DNA from: DASTFY01 sp963829955
Lineage (GTDB): Bacteria > Actinomycetota > Acidimicrobiia > Acidimicrobiales > Ilumatobacteraceae
Assembly: GCA_963829955.1 (NCBI GenBank)
Contig: CAWHKS010000009.1
Coordinates: forward strand, 152,860 to 216,859
Reading direction: 5' to 3'
Length of the DNA stretch: 64,000 nucleotides
The notes under the pieces were generated by a model, which saw only the letters and a program-made list of their open reading frames with translations, did no database searches and was not told the DNA's origin. Made by a program: the position numbers and the translations under genes. Positions 16,793-25,768 of this stretch are shown in pieces; position 1 is the stretch's first letter, and each line of letters begins with the position of its first letter.

Positions 16793-17833
16793 CTACGCCA
16801 CCGTATGCAGCGCGAGGATGTTGAACGCGTGTACCCAGTCGCTCTTGCCGGCGAGTCGCAGGCTGCCGAGGTCTTGCGATGCCACGATCGCGGACACCCT
16901 CTCGTGCGTGAGTTCGTCGACGAGGATCTGACCCGGACCGGCGGCGGTCTGCAGGCGCGAGGCGACGTTCACCGGATCACCAACCACCGTGTAGTGCATA
17001 CGGCGCTCTGAGCCGATGTTGCCGGCGATGACCTCTCCTGTTGTTACGCCGATGCCGAGATGCAGGCGTACCCCGGGCAGGGTCGGGATCTCGAGCCGCA
17101 TGACCGCATCCTGCATGGCGAGGGCGGCGCGGACGGCACGCTCGGGATCGTCCGGGTGACCGATCGGGGCGCCGAAGAAGGACACCACGCCATCGCCGAC
17201 GAAGTCGGCGACCGTGCCGCCGTGGCGCTCGACTGCGTCGCTCACGACGGTCAGGAATCGGTTCAAGAGATCCAGCGTCATCTCCGGAGGGTGCTCGGCG
17301 GCCAGTGCCGTGTAGCCACGCACGTCGGCGAACAAGGTGGAGACGCGCCGCCGATCACCGCCGAGCGAGACCGAGTAGGGATCACGGAGGACTTCCGCGG
17401 CGACGTTCGTGCTCACGTAGCGTCCGAGCACGTCGGCCAGCCGATCCTGCAATGCCTTCGTCCGCAGCAGCGAGCGCAGCCGGGCCGTCAGCTCGTTCGC
17501 GTCAAAGGGCTTCGACAGGAAGTCGTTGGCGCCCGCCTCGAGGCCGAGCGCCTTGTCCTCCGGTCGGTCCAGCGCTGTGAGCAGCAAGATTGGTAGCCCG
17601 GCGTACCGGGGCTGCTGGCGCAATCGCTCGCACACCTCGATGCCACCGGGGGCGGGCATCATCACGTCGAGGCAGACAAGGTCGGGCATCGCTTCATCGA
17701 CGACACGTAGCGCCGACTCGCCGTCGACCGCCTCGACGACGTCGTAGCCCTGACGCTCCAGGAGCTTGCGGAGGAGCGCGCGCGTCCCTGCCTCGTCGTC
17801 CACCGCGAGGATCAACGGCCGCTCACGTCTCAT
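16793..17833 (-). CDS. Response regulator receiver fused to class III adenylate/guanylate cyclase
   Basis: Protein of 346 residues. REC domain: VDDEAGTRALL, phosphoacceptor Asp 56 (LVCLDVMMP), Lys in LSKPFDA. Class III cyclase domain from about residue 155: VSTLFADVRGYTAL with the first metal Asp, DFVGDGVVSFFGAP, and GVTTGEVIAGNIGS then YTVVGDPVNVASRLQ. The position that is usually Lys before FxGD is Asp. It is the third gene of a coupled operon (kinase, CheY, this) and its ATG overlaps the CheY stop. The product is likely a cyclic nucleotide made in response to phosphorylation; cAMP is likelier than cGMP but this is not shown. Confidence 0.88.
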   Translation of the reverse strand: MRRERPLILAVDDEAGTRALLRKLLERQGYDVVEAVDGESALRVVDEAMPDLVCLDVMMPAPGGIEVCERLRQQPRYAGLPILLLTALDRPEDKALGLEAGANDFLSKPFDANELTARLRSLLRTKALQDRLADVLGRYVSTNVAAEVLRDPYSVSLGGDRRRVSTLFADVRGYTALAAEHPPEMTLDLLNRFLTVVSDAVERHGGTVADFVGDGVVSFFGAPIGHPDDPERAVRAALAMQDAVMRLEIPTLPGVRLHLGIGVTTGEVIAGNIGSERRMHYTVVGDPVNVASRLQTAAGPGQILVDELTHERVSAIVASQDLGSLRLAGKSDWVHAFNILALHTVA

Positions 17834-18195
17834 GGCAACAGGCCCTCGATGGTGTCGACGAACGTGGCGAAGTCGATCGGCTTACTGAGATAGTCGTCGA
17901 ACCCGGCCGCGAGCGCCCGATCACGATCTCCGAGCATGGCGTGGGCGGTGAACGCGACGATTCGCAGCTTCGCGGCGGCGCCCTGATCCCCGCGGAGCTC
18001 GCTCAAAGCCTGCCAACCGTCCATGTCGGGAAGACCCAAGTCCATGAGCACCAGGTCGGGAAGGCGTTCCCGCGCCAACGCGATGCCGTCGGTCGCGGTC
18101 TCGGCTGAGAGCACGAGGTGACCCGCCGCCTGCAGGAGCTTGCTCGCCAGGGCCCGGTTCGCGGGGGTGTCCTCGACGAGCAGGATCGTTGCCAC
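17830..18195 (-). CDS. Single-domain CheY-like response regulator
   Basis: REC domain only, 121 residues. Acidic pocket VEDTPANR, phosphoacceptor Asp 52 in LVLMDLGLPDMDG, Thr in FTAHAM and Lys in LSKPIDF. No output domain, so it probably carries phosphate between the kinase upstream and the REC-cyclase downstream. GTG start overlaps the kinase stop by one base; the TGA overlaps the ATG of the cyclase gene. Confidence 0.9.
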   Translation of the reverse strand: MATILLVEDTPANRALASKLLQAAGHLVLSAETATDGIALARERLPDLVLMDLGLPDMDGWQALSELRGDQGAAAKLRIVAFTAHAMLGDRDRALAAGFDDYLSKPIDFATFVDTIEGLLP

Positions 18196-19868
18196 TACAG
18201 CTGGGCCTTCGGTGCTCTCGCGTGCTCGCCGTCACCGGGGGTCGACTCGGGACTGGCGGACGCGCCGGGGGCTGAGCGGCAATCCAGTGGCAGGACGACG
18301 GTGAACACGCTTCCTCGTCCAACTTCACTGTGCAGGACGATGTCGCCTCCCATCGCTCGGGCCAGGAGCCGGCTGATCGACAGACCGAGGCCGGTGCCGG
18401 GCGCGGCGCCCTTCGCCCGGTGGAACTCCTCGAAGATGACCTCTCGCTGCTCGGGCGCGATGCCGGGGCCGGTGTCGCGCACGGCGACGCGGAGACCGCC
18501 GTCCGCCGCGCGCCCCGCCTCGACGTCGACCTCACCCGCATCCGTGAACTTCATCGCGTTCCCGATGAGGTTGACGAGGACTTGGCGGACACGCTGGCGG
18601 TCGAGAACCACCGCGGCCGGCGTTCCCTCGTTTCGCCACGCGAGACGGAGGCCCTTCTGCGCAGCCAGTGAGCGGTGCTGCGCCACCACGGCCTCTACCA
18701 CCTCCCGGGGGTCGAACGACGCGGCGTCGATCGTCAGCGTCCCTGACTCGATCTTCGACAGATCAAGGATCTCATTGATCAGGCCCAGCAGGTCCTGCCC
18801 GCCCCGCTGGACCCATCCGAGCGAGGCCTTCTGCTCCTCGTTCAGCGGTCCGTCCACACCGGCCAGGAGCGCATCAGTGAAGCCGAGGATGGCCGTCATC
18901 GGCGTCCGCAGCTCATGACTGACATTGGCCAGGAACCGTGACTTCGCCTCACTGGCGCGCTCGAGCGAAGCGTTCGTCTCACCGAGTTGCGTCGCGAGGG
19001 TGCGCTGCTCGTCGAACAGCGTCGCCAATCGCGCGCTCGTGCCGTTCAGGTCCTGCGCCAGCTTCCCGAACTCGTCGCGGTTCGGCACCTCCACGCGCTC
19101 GTCGAAGTCGCCTGCCGTGATGCCTGCCAGCGCGCGCTGCATTTTCCTCACCGGAATGATGAACGCCCACGAGAGCACGAATCCCAGCAGGAGCGCGACG
19201 ATGACGCTCGTCGCGGAGAACGCGACGACCATCGCTGTGAAGAACGTGCGGGAGTTCTGGAAGTCCGCCTGTGCTCGCGTCATGTCCTCGTTGGCAGTCG
19301 TGATCAGGGTCCTCATCGACGCCTCGAGCTCGTGGGACGTCGGGTGCTCCTCGTCGAGATGAAGGGACGTGGCGCCCGGGATGTCGCCCTGCTGGAACCG
19401 CTCCAACACCCGCTGGCCCGACGCCTCGTACTCCCGGTTGACGCTCGTCACGTCGGCGTAGAACGCCGCGTTTGCCGGTTCGGCGCTCGCCATCGCCTCC
19501 AGGAGATCGGCGAAGGTGCTCTTGGCGTCGTCGACCTGGCCGTTGTACCGGGCGGCGTCCTGAGGGAGGAGCAAAGCCATGGCGCGGTAGTGGCTCTGTG
19601 CGGTTACCGCGTAGAGCATCTCGTGTGCGCGCGTCGCCTTGAGCTGCGCACGGTTCAGCTCGACCATGCGGTCGTTCATCTGGCGTATGACGATGAGGCC
19701 GAGGGCGCCCAGCGCGACGAGCAGCAAGGCGCCGGCGAGGAAGCCGAAGAGAAGCTTCCTGTGAACGCCCGAGTTCACGCGAGCCGCCGAGTCGACGAGT
19801 GGCCGCAGCCAACCGGTGAAGCGAGGCATCCTCGGCTCGGTGGCCGGCGTCGCGGGCTCTGGACTCAC
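18195..19868 (-). CDS. HAMP-domain sensor histidine kinase
   Basis: Membrane sensor kinase of 557 residues. TM1 about residues 39-61 (LLFGFLAGALLLVALGALG), an extracytoplasmic helical region to about 205, TM2 about 209-238, HAMP (PVRKMQRALAGITAGDFDERV), HisKA with phosphoacceptor His 318 (NVSHELRTPM), then HATPase with N box NLIGNAMKFTDAG, DTGPGIAP and GTGLGLSIS. It is the first gene of the kinase-CheY-cyclase operon and divergent from the copper ATPase, with their 5' ends only about 60 bases apart, so a metal-related signal is possible but not shown. Confidence 0.9.
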   Translation of the reverse strand: MSPEPATPATEPRMPRFTGWLRPLVDSAARVNSGVHRKLLFGFLAGALLLVALGALGLIVIRQMNDRMVELNRAQLKATRAHEMLYAVTAQSHYRAMALLLPQDAARYNGQVDDAKSTFADLLEAMASAEPANAAFYADVTSVNREYEASGQRVLERFQQGDIPGATSLHLDEEHPTSHELEASMRTLITTANEDMTRAQADFQNSRTFFTAMVVAFSATSVIVALLLGFVLSWAFIIPVRKMQRALAGITAGDFDERVEVPNRDEFGKLAQDLNGTSARLATLFDEQRTLATQLGETNASLERASEAKSRFLANVSHELRTPMTAILGFTDALLAGVDGPLNEEQKASLGWVQRGGQDLLGLINEILDLSKIESGTLTIDAASFDPREVVEAVVAQHRSLAAQKGLRLAWRNEGTPAAVVLDRQRVRQVLVNLIGNAMKFTDAGEVDVEAGRAADGGLRVAVRDTGPGIAPEQREVIFEEFHRAKGAAPGTGLGLSISRLLARAMGGDIVLHSEVGRGSVFTVVLPLDCRSAPGASASPESTPGDGEHARAPKAQL

Positions 19869-19929
19869 GGGTGAAATTCGATGGGATGGCGGACGAGCGC
19901 CATCGAGAGCGGGTCTCCGGGCATGTCCG

Positions 19930-22044
19930 GTGAGATGCTACGGCATCGCAGATGTGCCCTGGCCCGCTGGTCGCGCACGACACGACGATCAGGCAGGTAC
20001 CGGCAAGCACGCCGGGCACCACCTTGAGGCGTTCCGCCGGCGGTTCTGGTGGAGCCTGCTGCTGACCGTCCCCGTGGTGGTCACCTCCGAGATGGTCATG
20101 GACTGGTTCGGTTACGACCTGGACTTCGCCGGCATCGAATGGGTCGGGCCGGTGCTGGGCTCGATCGTGTTCTTCTGGGGTGGTTGGCCCTTCCTCAAGG
20201 GCTCCTGCCAGGAGATCAAGGACCGCCAGCCGGGGATGATGCTGCTCATCGGCATGGCGATCACCGTCGCCTATGTCGCCTCAGTGGCGACGTCGCTCGG
20301 CTGGTTCGATCTGGACTTCTGGTGGGAGTTGTCGCTGCTCGTCACGATCATGCTGCTCGGGCACTGGCAGGAGATGAAGGCGTTGGGCCAGGCGCAGGAC
20401 GCGCTTGCCGCGCTCGCCGCGCTCCTGCCCGACGAAGCGGAGCGGGTTCGTGACGACGGCCAGATCGAGACGGTGGCGCTGGACGCCCTCCGAGTGGGCG
20501 ACGTCGTGTTGGTGCGCAGTGGCGCCCGGGTCCCCGCCGACGGGACGATCATCGACGGCGTCGCGGAGGTCGACGAGTCGATGATCACCGGCGAGTCCAA
20601 GCCCATTGCCAAGGGCTCGGGCGATCAGGTCGTGGCCGGCACCGTGTCGACCGACTCTGCGCTCCGCGTCCGCGTCGACGCTCTCGGCGAGGACACCGCC
20701 CTGGCGGGCATCCAACGCCTCGTCGCCGAGGCCCAGGCGTCGCGGTCGCGGACCCAGATGCTCGCCGACCGCGCCGCCGCTCTGCTGTTCTACGTGGCGA
20801 CGGGTGCGGCCGCGATCACCGGCGTCGTGTGGGTCGCGCTGGGCGACCCGGACGAAGCGGTCGTGCGCGTCGTCACCGTGCTGGTGATCTCCTGCCCCCA
20901 CGCGCTGGGGCTCGCTATCCCGCTGACCACCTCGCTCGCCTCGGCGATGGCGGCCAGCAACGGGATCCTCGTCAAGGATCGGCTCGCCTTGGAGGAGAGC
21001 CGCACCGTCAAGGCCTTCCTGTTCGACAAGACCGGCACGCTCACCAAGGGCCAGCACACCGTGACCGGCGTCGCGGGAGCAGAGCTCAGCGACGACGACG
21101 TGCTGCGCCTCGCCGGCGCCGTGGAAGCGGCCAGTGAGCATCCCCTCGCTCGTGCCATCGTCGCCGCGGCGCGGGCTCGTGGTGCGCTCGGTACCGCCAC
21201 CGACTTCCGCTCCATGACCGCCCGCGGCGTGGAGGCCACGGTCGACGGTGTTCGCTTCGCCGTCGGAGGTCCCGCGCTGGTCCGGGAGCGCTCGCTCGCC
21301 GAACCTGCCGATCTGGCGTCGCGGACGCACGGCTGGAAGCAGCGGGGCGCCTCCGTGCTCTACCTGGTCCGTGGCGACAGGATCGTTGGCGCGTTGGCGC
21401 TGGAGGACGAGGTGCGCCCCGAAGCGCGCGCCGCGGTCACCGAGCTCCAAGCGCTCGGCCGCAAGGTCGTGATGATCACCGGCGACGCCCAGCAGGTGGC
21501 CGAGGCCGTCGCTCGCGACCTCGGCGTCGACGAGGTGTTCGCCGAAGTGCTACCGGAGGACAAGGCGGCCAAGGTCACCGAGCTCCAGTCGCGTGGCCTG
21601 AAGGTCGCCATGGTCGGCGATGGTGTCAACGATGCCCCGGCCCTCGCCGCCGCCGACGTCGGCATCGCCATCGGCGCTGGCACCGATGTCGCTATCGAGT
21701 CGGCCGGACTCATCCTGGCCAGCTCCGATCCACGTGGCGTCGTCAGCATCATCCGCCTCTCGCGGGCCACCTACCGCAAGAGCCTCCAGAACCTGTGGTG
21801 GGCCGCCGGCTACAACATCGTCGCCATCCCGCTGGCGGCCGGCGCCTTCGCGTGGGCCGGGATCTCCATGCCCCCGGCCGTCGCTGCGCTGCTCATGAGC
21901 GTGTCGACCATCGTTGTCGCGCTCAACGCCCAGCTGCTCCGCCGCGTCGACCTCCGACCCGCCACCATGCCAAACCCAGTTGAGCGCCCGGAGGCGGAGT
22001 CGACCCGCCAGTTCCGGCTTGATCACCCACGGACGAGGAGTTGA
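19930..22044 (+). CDS. Copper-translocating P1B-type ATPase (CPH motif, CopB-like)
   Basis: Heavy-metal pump of about 704 residues. Motifs in order: His-containing short N-terminus (GKHAGHHLEAF) instead of a metal-binding ferredoxin-like domain, actuator TGES, ion-site CPH in the membrane helix (ISCPHALGL), phosphorylation site DKTGTLTKG, SEHP, and hinge GDGVNDAP. CPH and the His-rich tail are the marks of the P1B-3 (CopB) group, associated with Cu(II)/Ag export. The start is uncertain: GTG at 19930 or 19954 avoid overlap with the divergent kinase, whereas longer readings run into it. It probably protects against copper. Confidence 0.88.
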   Translation: MRCYGIADVPWPAGRARHDDQAGTGKHAGHHLEAFRRRFWWSLLLTVPVVVTSEMVMDWFGYDLDFAGIEWVGPVLGSIVFFWGGWPFLKGSCQEIKDRQPGMMLLIGMAITVAYVASVATSLGWFDLDFWWELSLLVTIMLLGHWQEMKALGQAQDALAALAALLPDEAERVRDDGQIETVALDALRVGDVVLVRSGARVPADGTIIDGVAEVDESMITGESKPIAKGSGDQVVAGTVSTDSALRVRVDALGEDTALAGIQRLVAEAQASRSRTQMLADRAAALLFYVATGAAAITGVVWVALGDPDEAVVRVVTVLVISCPHALGLAIPLTTSLASAMAASNGILVKDRLALEESRTVKAFLFDKTGTLTKGQHTVTGVAGAELSDDDVLRLAGAVEAASEHPLARAIVAAARARGALGTATDFRSMTARGVEATVDGVRFAVGGPALVRERSLAEPADLASRTHGWKQRGASVLYLVRGDRIVGALALEDEVRPEARAAVTELQALGRKVVMITGDAQQVAEAVARDLGVDEVFAEVLPEDKAAKVTELQSRGLKVAMVGDGVNDAPALAAADVGIAIGAGTDVAIESAGLILASSDPRGVVSIIRLSRATYRKSLQNLWWAAGYNIVAIPLAAGAFAWAGISMPPAVAALLMSVSTIVVALNAQLLRRVDLRPATMPNPVERPEAESTRQFRLDHPRTRS

Positions 22045-22166
22045 CGCCGGCGGACACGATCGGCGCGACGAGTCCGAGGTGCCGTGCCGATCCTGTGAAG
22101 TCGCCCAGAAGGGTTGGCGCGGTTCCTGCCGTGGTCTCGCTCCGAGTGTGTGCGGAGAGCCGCACC

Positions 22167-23876
22167 TCAGGTCGTCGTTGCCTGTTCTGTGGAGCCGGAA
22201 CCGGCGACAAGGTCGAACTCGATCACCTTCTCGAAGTCGCGCTCGGCGTCCTCGTCATAGGGACGGGCCTTCTGCACCAGCAGATGGGCCGACCGTCCGT
22301 CGAAGCTGATCTCTCCGAGGCAGTTGCCGAACACCGGGCCACGATCGATCTCCCACGACACCCGCGGCCGCTCCCGGCGCACTGCACCGCGGAGGATGCG
22401 ACCGAGGGTGCGCCCGAACCGTGACGTGCCGAGGCGCATGGCCGTGCGCTCCGGCGGCGTCAACGCGTTGCGGATCGGTGAGTTCACCAGCTGGTAGATC
22501 CGAGTTCCCGGCTCTCGGCGGTCGGGGAAGCGGATCTCCGAGGCATACGAGAAGTGAATGTCGCCGGACAACACCGAGATCGTGGCCGGCGCGTCTGACC
22601 GCGACGCGTCACCAAGGTCCTCAAGTAGCTCGACGAACGCGGCGAAGGAGCGGTGGAACGCCGGCCAGTCCTCCATGTCGGCCTTGCGCCGGGTCCACTC
22701 GCCGAGCCGACGCCCGGGACCACCCCACGAGCCGTCGCAGATCGCCTCGCTCCACACCTGCAGATCATGCAAACCGCCCGGCACGAACACCGGCAACGAC
22801 GTTCCGATGAGCAGATGATCCACATCCACGTGACAGGCATCGATCACCCAGTTCCACTCGTCGTCATCGACGATCTGGCGCTTGGCAGGCTCCAGCACAC
22901 GACCGTTGCGGGCGTCGATCATCACCAGCCGGACCCGGGCGATGTCGCGCACGAAGTTGAACCGGTAACCGCCTGCGACGGGTGTGAACTCCTCCGACCG
23001 TCTAGCCCATTCACGCAACAGTTCCTCGCCGTCCTCGACCTCCGTCAGGGCAGCCAGGATCCCCTCCGACCGGATGACCTCCGGGCTCAAGTTGCCGAGG
23101 TGCTGATACAGCCAGTAGGTCATCAGGCCACCGATGATGTGGTCCTGCCACCAGTCTTGCTGTCGGATGTCACGGACCCACGCGTCGGAGATGTTCCAGT
23201 CGTCAATCATGTCGTGGTCGTCAAAGATCATCACGCTGGGCACGTTGGAGAAGAACCACCGCTCGATCTCCGGTGACCAGGCCTCGTGGTAGAGCCACGT
23301 GAACTCCTCGAAGCCGTCGACGAGCTCCTCCGGCAATGTCGTCTCTGGACCGTTCTTCAGACCCTTGCGCTTCTCGGCGATGCGCTCGCGCACCATTGGC
23401 GACGAATCGTCGGCATAAACCTGATCACCGAGGAACACCGCCAGCTCCGGCCACTCCTCGACCGGCTGATCCAACATTCCCAAGGCGTAGACGTACAATG
23501 CATCGACGCCGCGGCCACGTGAGTCCAGGGCCAGCTCCAGCGCCCACGGCGCGTCATGCGGCGCGGCGGTCCGGCACGATCCGAACACGATCTTGGGTGA
23601 GATGCCACCCCCGAGCGTCCGGATCCGGCTCGCGGGGAGCGCGCCGCCCGGGACCGGCCAGCGGACCTCGCCATCCAATCTCAGGTCGTATTCGATGCAG
23701 GATGCAGGCTCGAGATCCTCGAGGATCACCAACGCGAAATGGTGACCGGCTACGCAGAATGTTGGCGTGGTCCGACCCAAGAGTTCCACCGTGCAGCGCT
23801 GGTCGGTCTCGACCCACACGGTCGCCGACGTCTCGGCGACGTGACGCAACATCGGGCCAAGGATCAACTCAGCCAC
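22167..23876 (-). CDS. PhoD-like alkaline phosphatase D family protein
   Basis: Calcineurin-like metallophosphoesterase of the PhoD branch, 569 residues. An N-terminal fibronectin-like part (GPMLRHVAETSATVWVE) precedes the catalytic part with metal ligands in FLGDQVYADD, FDDHDMIDDWN and SGDIHFSYAS. There is no Tat or Sec signal, so this form is probably cytoplasmic, unlike secreted PhoD. GTG start at 23876 with a GAGGGA ribosome site. It may hydrolyse a phosphodiester; substrate unknown. Confidence 0.85.
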   Translation of the reverse strand: MAELILGPMLRHVAETSATVWVETDQRCTVELLGRTTPTFCVAGHHFALVILEDLEPASCIEYDLRLDGEVRWPVPGGALPASRIRTLGGGISPKIVFGSCRTAAPHDAPWALELALDSRGRGVDALYVYALGMLDQPVEEWPELAVFLGDQVYADDSSPMVRERIAEKRKGLKNGPETTLPEELVDGFEEFTWLYHEAWSPEIERWFFSNVPSVMIFDDHDMIDDWNISDAWVRDIRQQDWWQDHIIGGLMTYWLYQHLGNLSPEVIRSEGILAALTEVEDGEELLREWARRSEEFTPVAGGYRFNFVRDIARVRLVMIDARNGRVLEPAKRQIVDDDEWNWVIDACHVDVDHLLIGTSLPVFVPGGLHDLQVWSEAICDGSWGGPGRRLGEWTRRKADMEDWPAFHRSFAAFVELLEDLGDASRSDAPATISVLSGDIHFSYASEIRFPDRREPGTRIYQLVNSPIRNALTPPERTAMRLGTSRFGRTLGRILRGAVRRERPRVSWEIDRGPVFGNCLGEISFDGRSAHLLVQKARPYDEDAERDFEKVIEFDLVAGSGSTEQATTT

Positions 23877-23932
23877 TGGTGTCCCTCACTCCCTTCAACG
23901 GCCTTCCTGCGGCACGCGGCGCGGCAGGATGG

Positions 23933-24814
23933 TCAGTCCGCGCTCTTGAGCCGCTGGCGGGGCGCCGAGATGACGCAGAACAGCCCGTACAGCACGAGAG
24001 CGATGGCCGCGAACCACACGAGGGCGACGCCGAGCCCGGAGTCGGTGACCTCCTTCAGCGCACCGTCGAAACCCTTGGCCTCGTCCGGGCGGAAGCGCAC
24101 GGCGGCTCGGACGAGGAGCCAGCCGACCAGCCCCATGACGATTGCCCGACCGGCCCATCCGACGCGGCCGAGCGTGATGATCGTCTCATGGCGGATCGGG
24201 CCGACACCGCGTGGCTCGAGCTCGTCGCGGAACTTTGCCTGCAAACCCTTGATCGCGAAGTAGACCCCGATGGCGATGACGAGGACACCGAGCGCACCGA
24301 TCAGCCACCGCCCCCCGCTCTTCTCCATCAGCTCGCGGGTGAAGCGCTCGACCTTCGCGTCCTCGCCGGGTGCGCCACTTGATGAGCCGCTGTGTCTGGC
24401 GAACGACAGCGCCGTCCACGCCAGCGCCGCGTACACCGCGGCGCTGGCGAGGTAGCCCACCCGAGTGAGCCAGGTCTTGGCGGAGTTCTCGGCCGGCAGC
24501 AGAACGGAGATGACCCGCCAGAGGGCGTAGAGGAGGAGCCCGGCGGCGACGACGTAGAGCGCGATCTCCCCGAACGATGTGTCGGCGATCTCGGCGACGG
24601 CACCGGTCTGGCTCGCCTCCTGCTCGGCCGTATTGCCCGGGTCGCGGCCCGACGCATCGAGCGCGATCTGCACGGCGAGCAGCCCGACCACGCCGTAGAC
24701 GAGTCCTTTGGCGACCCACCCCAGCCGGCCCAGCATGACCAGACCGGGATGGCGACGTGCGAGGTCTTCGACGGTCTGCGATCCGGTCTCACCGGTGAAC
24801 GTGGAACTGGTCAT
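23933..24814 (-). CDS. DUF1206 integral membrane protein
   Basis: Membrane protein of 293 residues built of three similar two-helix units, each beginning with a short signature: LGRLGWVAKGLVYGVVGLLA, VGYLASAAVYAALAWTAL and LGRVGWAGRAIVMGLVGWLL. This triplication is the DUF1206 pattern common in actinobacteria; function is unknown. The ATG at 24814 has an AAGGAG site and overlaps the stop of the PAP2 gene, so the two are translated together. Confidence 0.88.
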   Translation of the reverse strand: MTSSTFTGETGSQTVEDLARRHPGLVMLGRLGWVAKGLVYGVVGLLAVQIALDASGRDPGNTAEQEASQTGAVAEIADTSFGEIALYVVAAGLLLYALWRVISVLLPAENSAKTWLTRVGYLASAAVYAALAWTALSFARHSGSSSGAPGEDAKVERFTRELMEKSGGRWLIGALGVLVIAIGVYFAIKGLQAKFRDELEPRGVGPIRHETIITLGRVGWAGRAIVMGLVGWLLVRAAVRFRPDEAKGFDGALKEVTDSGLGVALVWFAAIALVLYGLFCVISAPRQRLKSAD

Positions 24815-25596
24815 GCCTGAACTCCTTGGGAGGTGAGGTCCAGTCGTCGAACGCGCTCGGGCGCGTTCGGATCTTGGCGATCGATCTCGGCGACACCCTT
24901 GGCCAGGGCGCCGCGCACGATGTAGAGCGCGGCGAGGCCGAGCAGGAACCCAGCTATGACGTCGAGCGGGTGGTGCATGCCGCGCCACACCCGTGAGACG
25001 CCGACGACGAGCGGTGCGGCGACGGCGATGAGAGCGAAGATCGCCCGCACGACCCGGTTGCGCGTGTGCCAGCACACCACCACGAACAGACCGGCGTAGA
25101 AGGCGACGGCTGCAGCGGTGTGACCCGACGGGAAGCTGCCCGAGGGTGCCGGCGGATCGAGTTGGTCGACCGGAGGACGGTCTCGGTCCACGATGAAGCT
25201 CGAGGTCACGAAGACTGTCGCCTCGAGGATCACGGCCAGCGCGAGGAACACCCCGTCGTGCCATCGTCGCCAGACGACCACCATCGCGCCGCCCACGATC
25301 GCCACGAGGATCACCTTCACGAGCGTGTCCGACAGCATCGAGCCGTAATCGGTCAATGTGTTCCAGGTCGAGGTGCGACGGTCCTCGAGCCACTCAGCTA
25401 CCGCGCGGTCCGCGTCACCGACAGGCCCGTCGTCGAGGAACGCCATGTAGAGCAGCCCGACAACGGTCGTGACGGCGAGCAGCAGCGACCCGCGGATGGC
25501 GAGGTGCAGGAGCGCCGGCTTGCGCAGCGGCCACGCCCGCACCCAGTGATCGCTGTGCGTCTCAAACCGGCCGCCGACCTCCACCGTGCCACTCAT
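24811..25596 (-). CDS. PAP2-family membrane phosphatase
   Basis: Integral membrane phosphatase of 261 residues with the three PAP2 motifs: the KX6RP-like DRDRPPVDQL, PSGH in GSFPSGHTAA, and SRVWRGMHHPLDV (SRX5HX3D). At least five hydrophobic helices flank them. The family dephosphorylates lipid phosphates such as phosphatidic acid or undecaprenyl pyrophosphate at the outer membrane face. The ATG at 25596 was chosen over a longer reading with no membrane-protein features. It is coupled to the DUF1206 gene. Confidence 0.87.
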   Translation of the reverse strand: MSGTVEVGGRFETHSDHWVRAWPLRKPALLHLAIRGSLLLAVTTVVGLLYMAFLDDGPVGDADRAVAEWLEDRRTSTWNTLTDYGSMLSDTLVKVILVAIVGGAMVVVWRRWHDGVFLALAVILEATVFVTSSFIVDRDRPPVDQLDPPAPSGSFPSGHTAAAVAFYAGLFVVVCWHTRNRVVRAIFALIAVAAPLVVGVSRVWRGMHHPLDVIAGFLLGLAALYIVRGALAKGVAEIDRQDPNAPERVRRLDLTSQGVQA

Positions 25597-25768
25597 GACG
25601 CCGGCACCAGAATGGGCACGCGTCCGGTCACCTTCCCAAGGGTCCTGCCCTCGTGCATCAACACATCCACCGACGTCACCTGGCCTCCATACGATGTCGA
25701 CAGGCGCGGTACCCACTTGCGGCCAGGTGAAACGCTCGGGCCGACGGCCCCCGGCCCGTCGAGCCCCG

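Noticed and set aside
22045..22166. Small gene between the copper ATPase and the PhoD-like gene
   Set aside because: Only short shadow frames; it is simply the space between convergent genes.
24815..25393. N-terminal extension of the DUF1206 protein
   Set aside because: The extension is antisense-like R-rich sequence inside the PAP2 gene; a good ribosome site precedes 24814.
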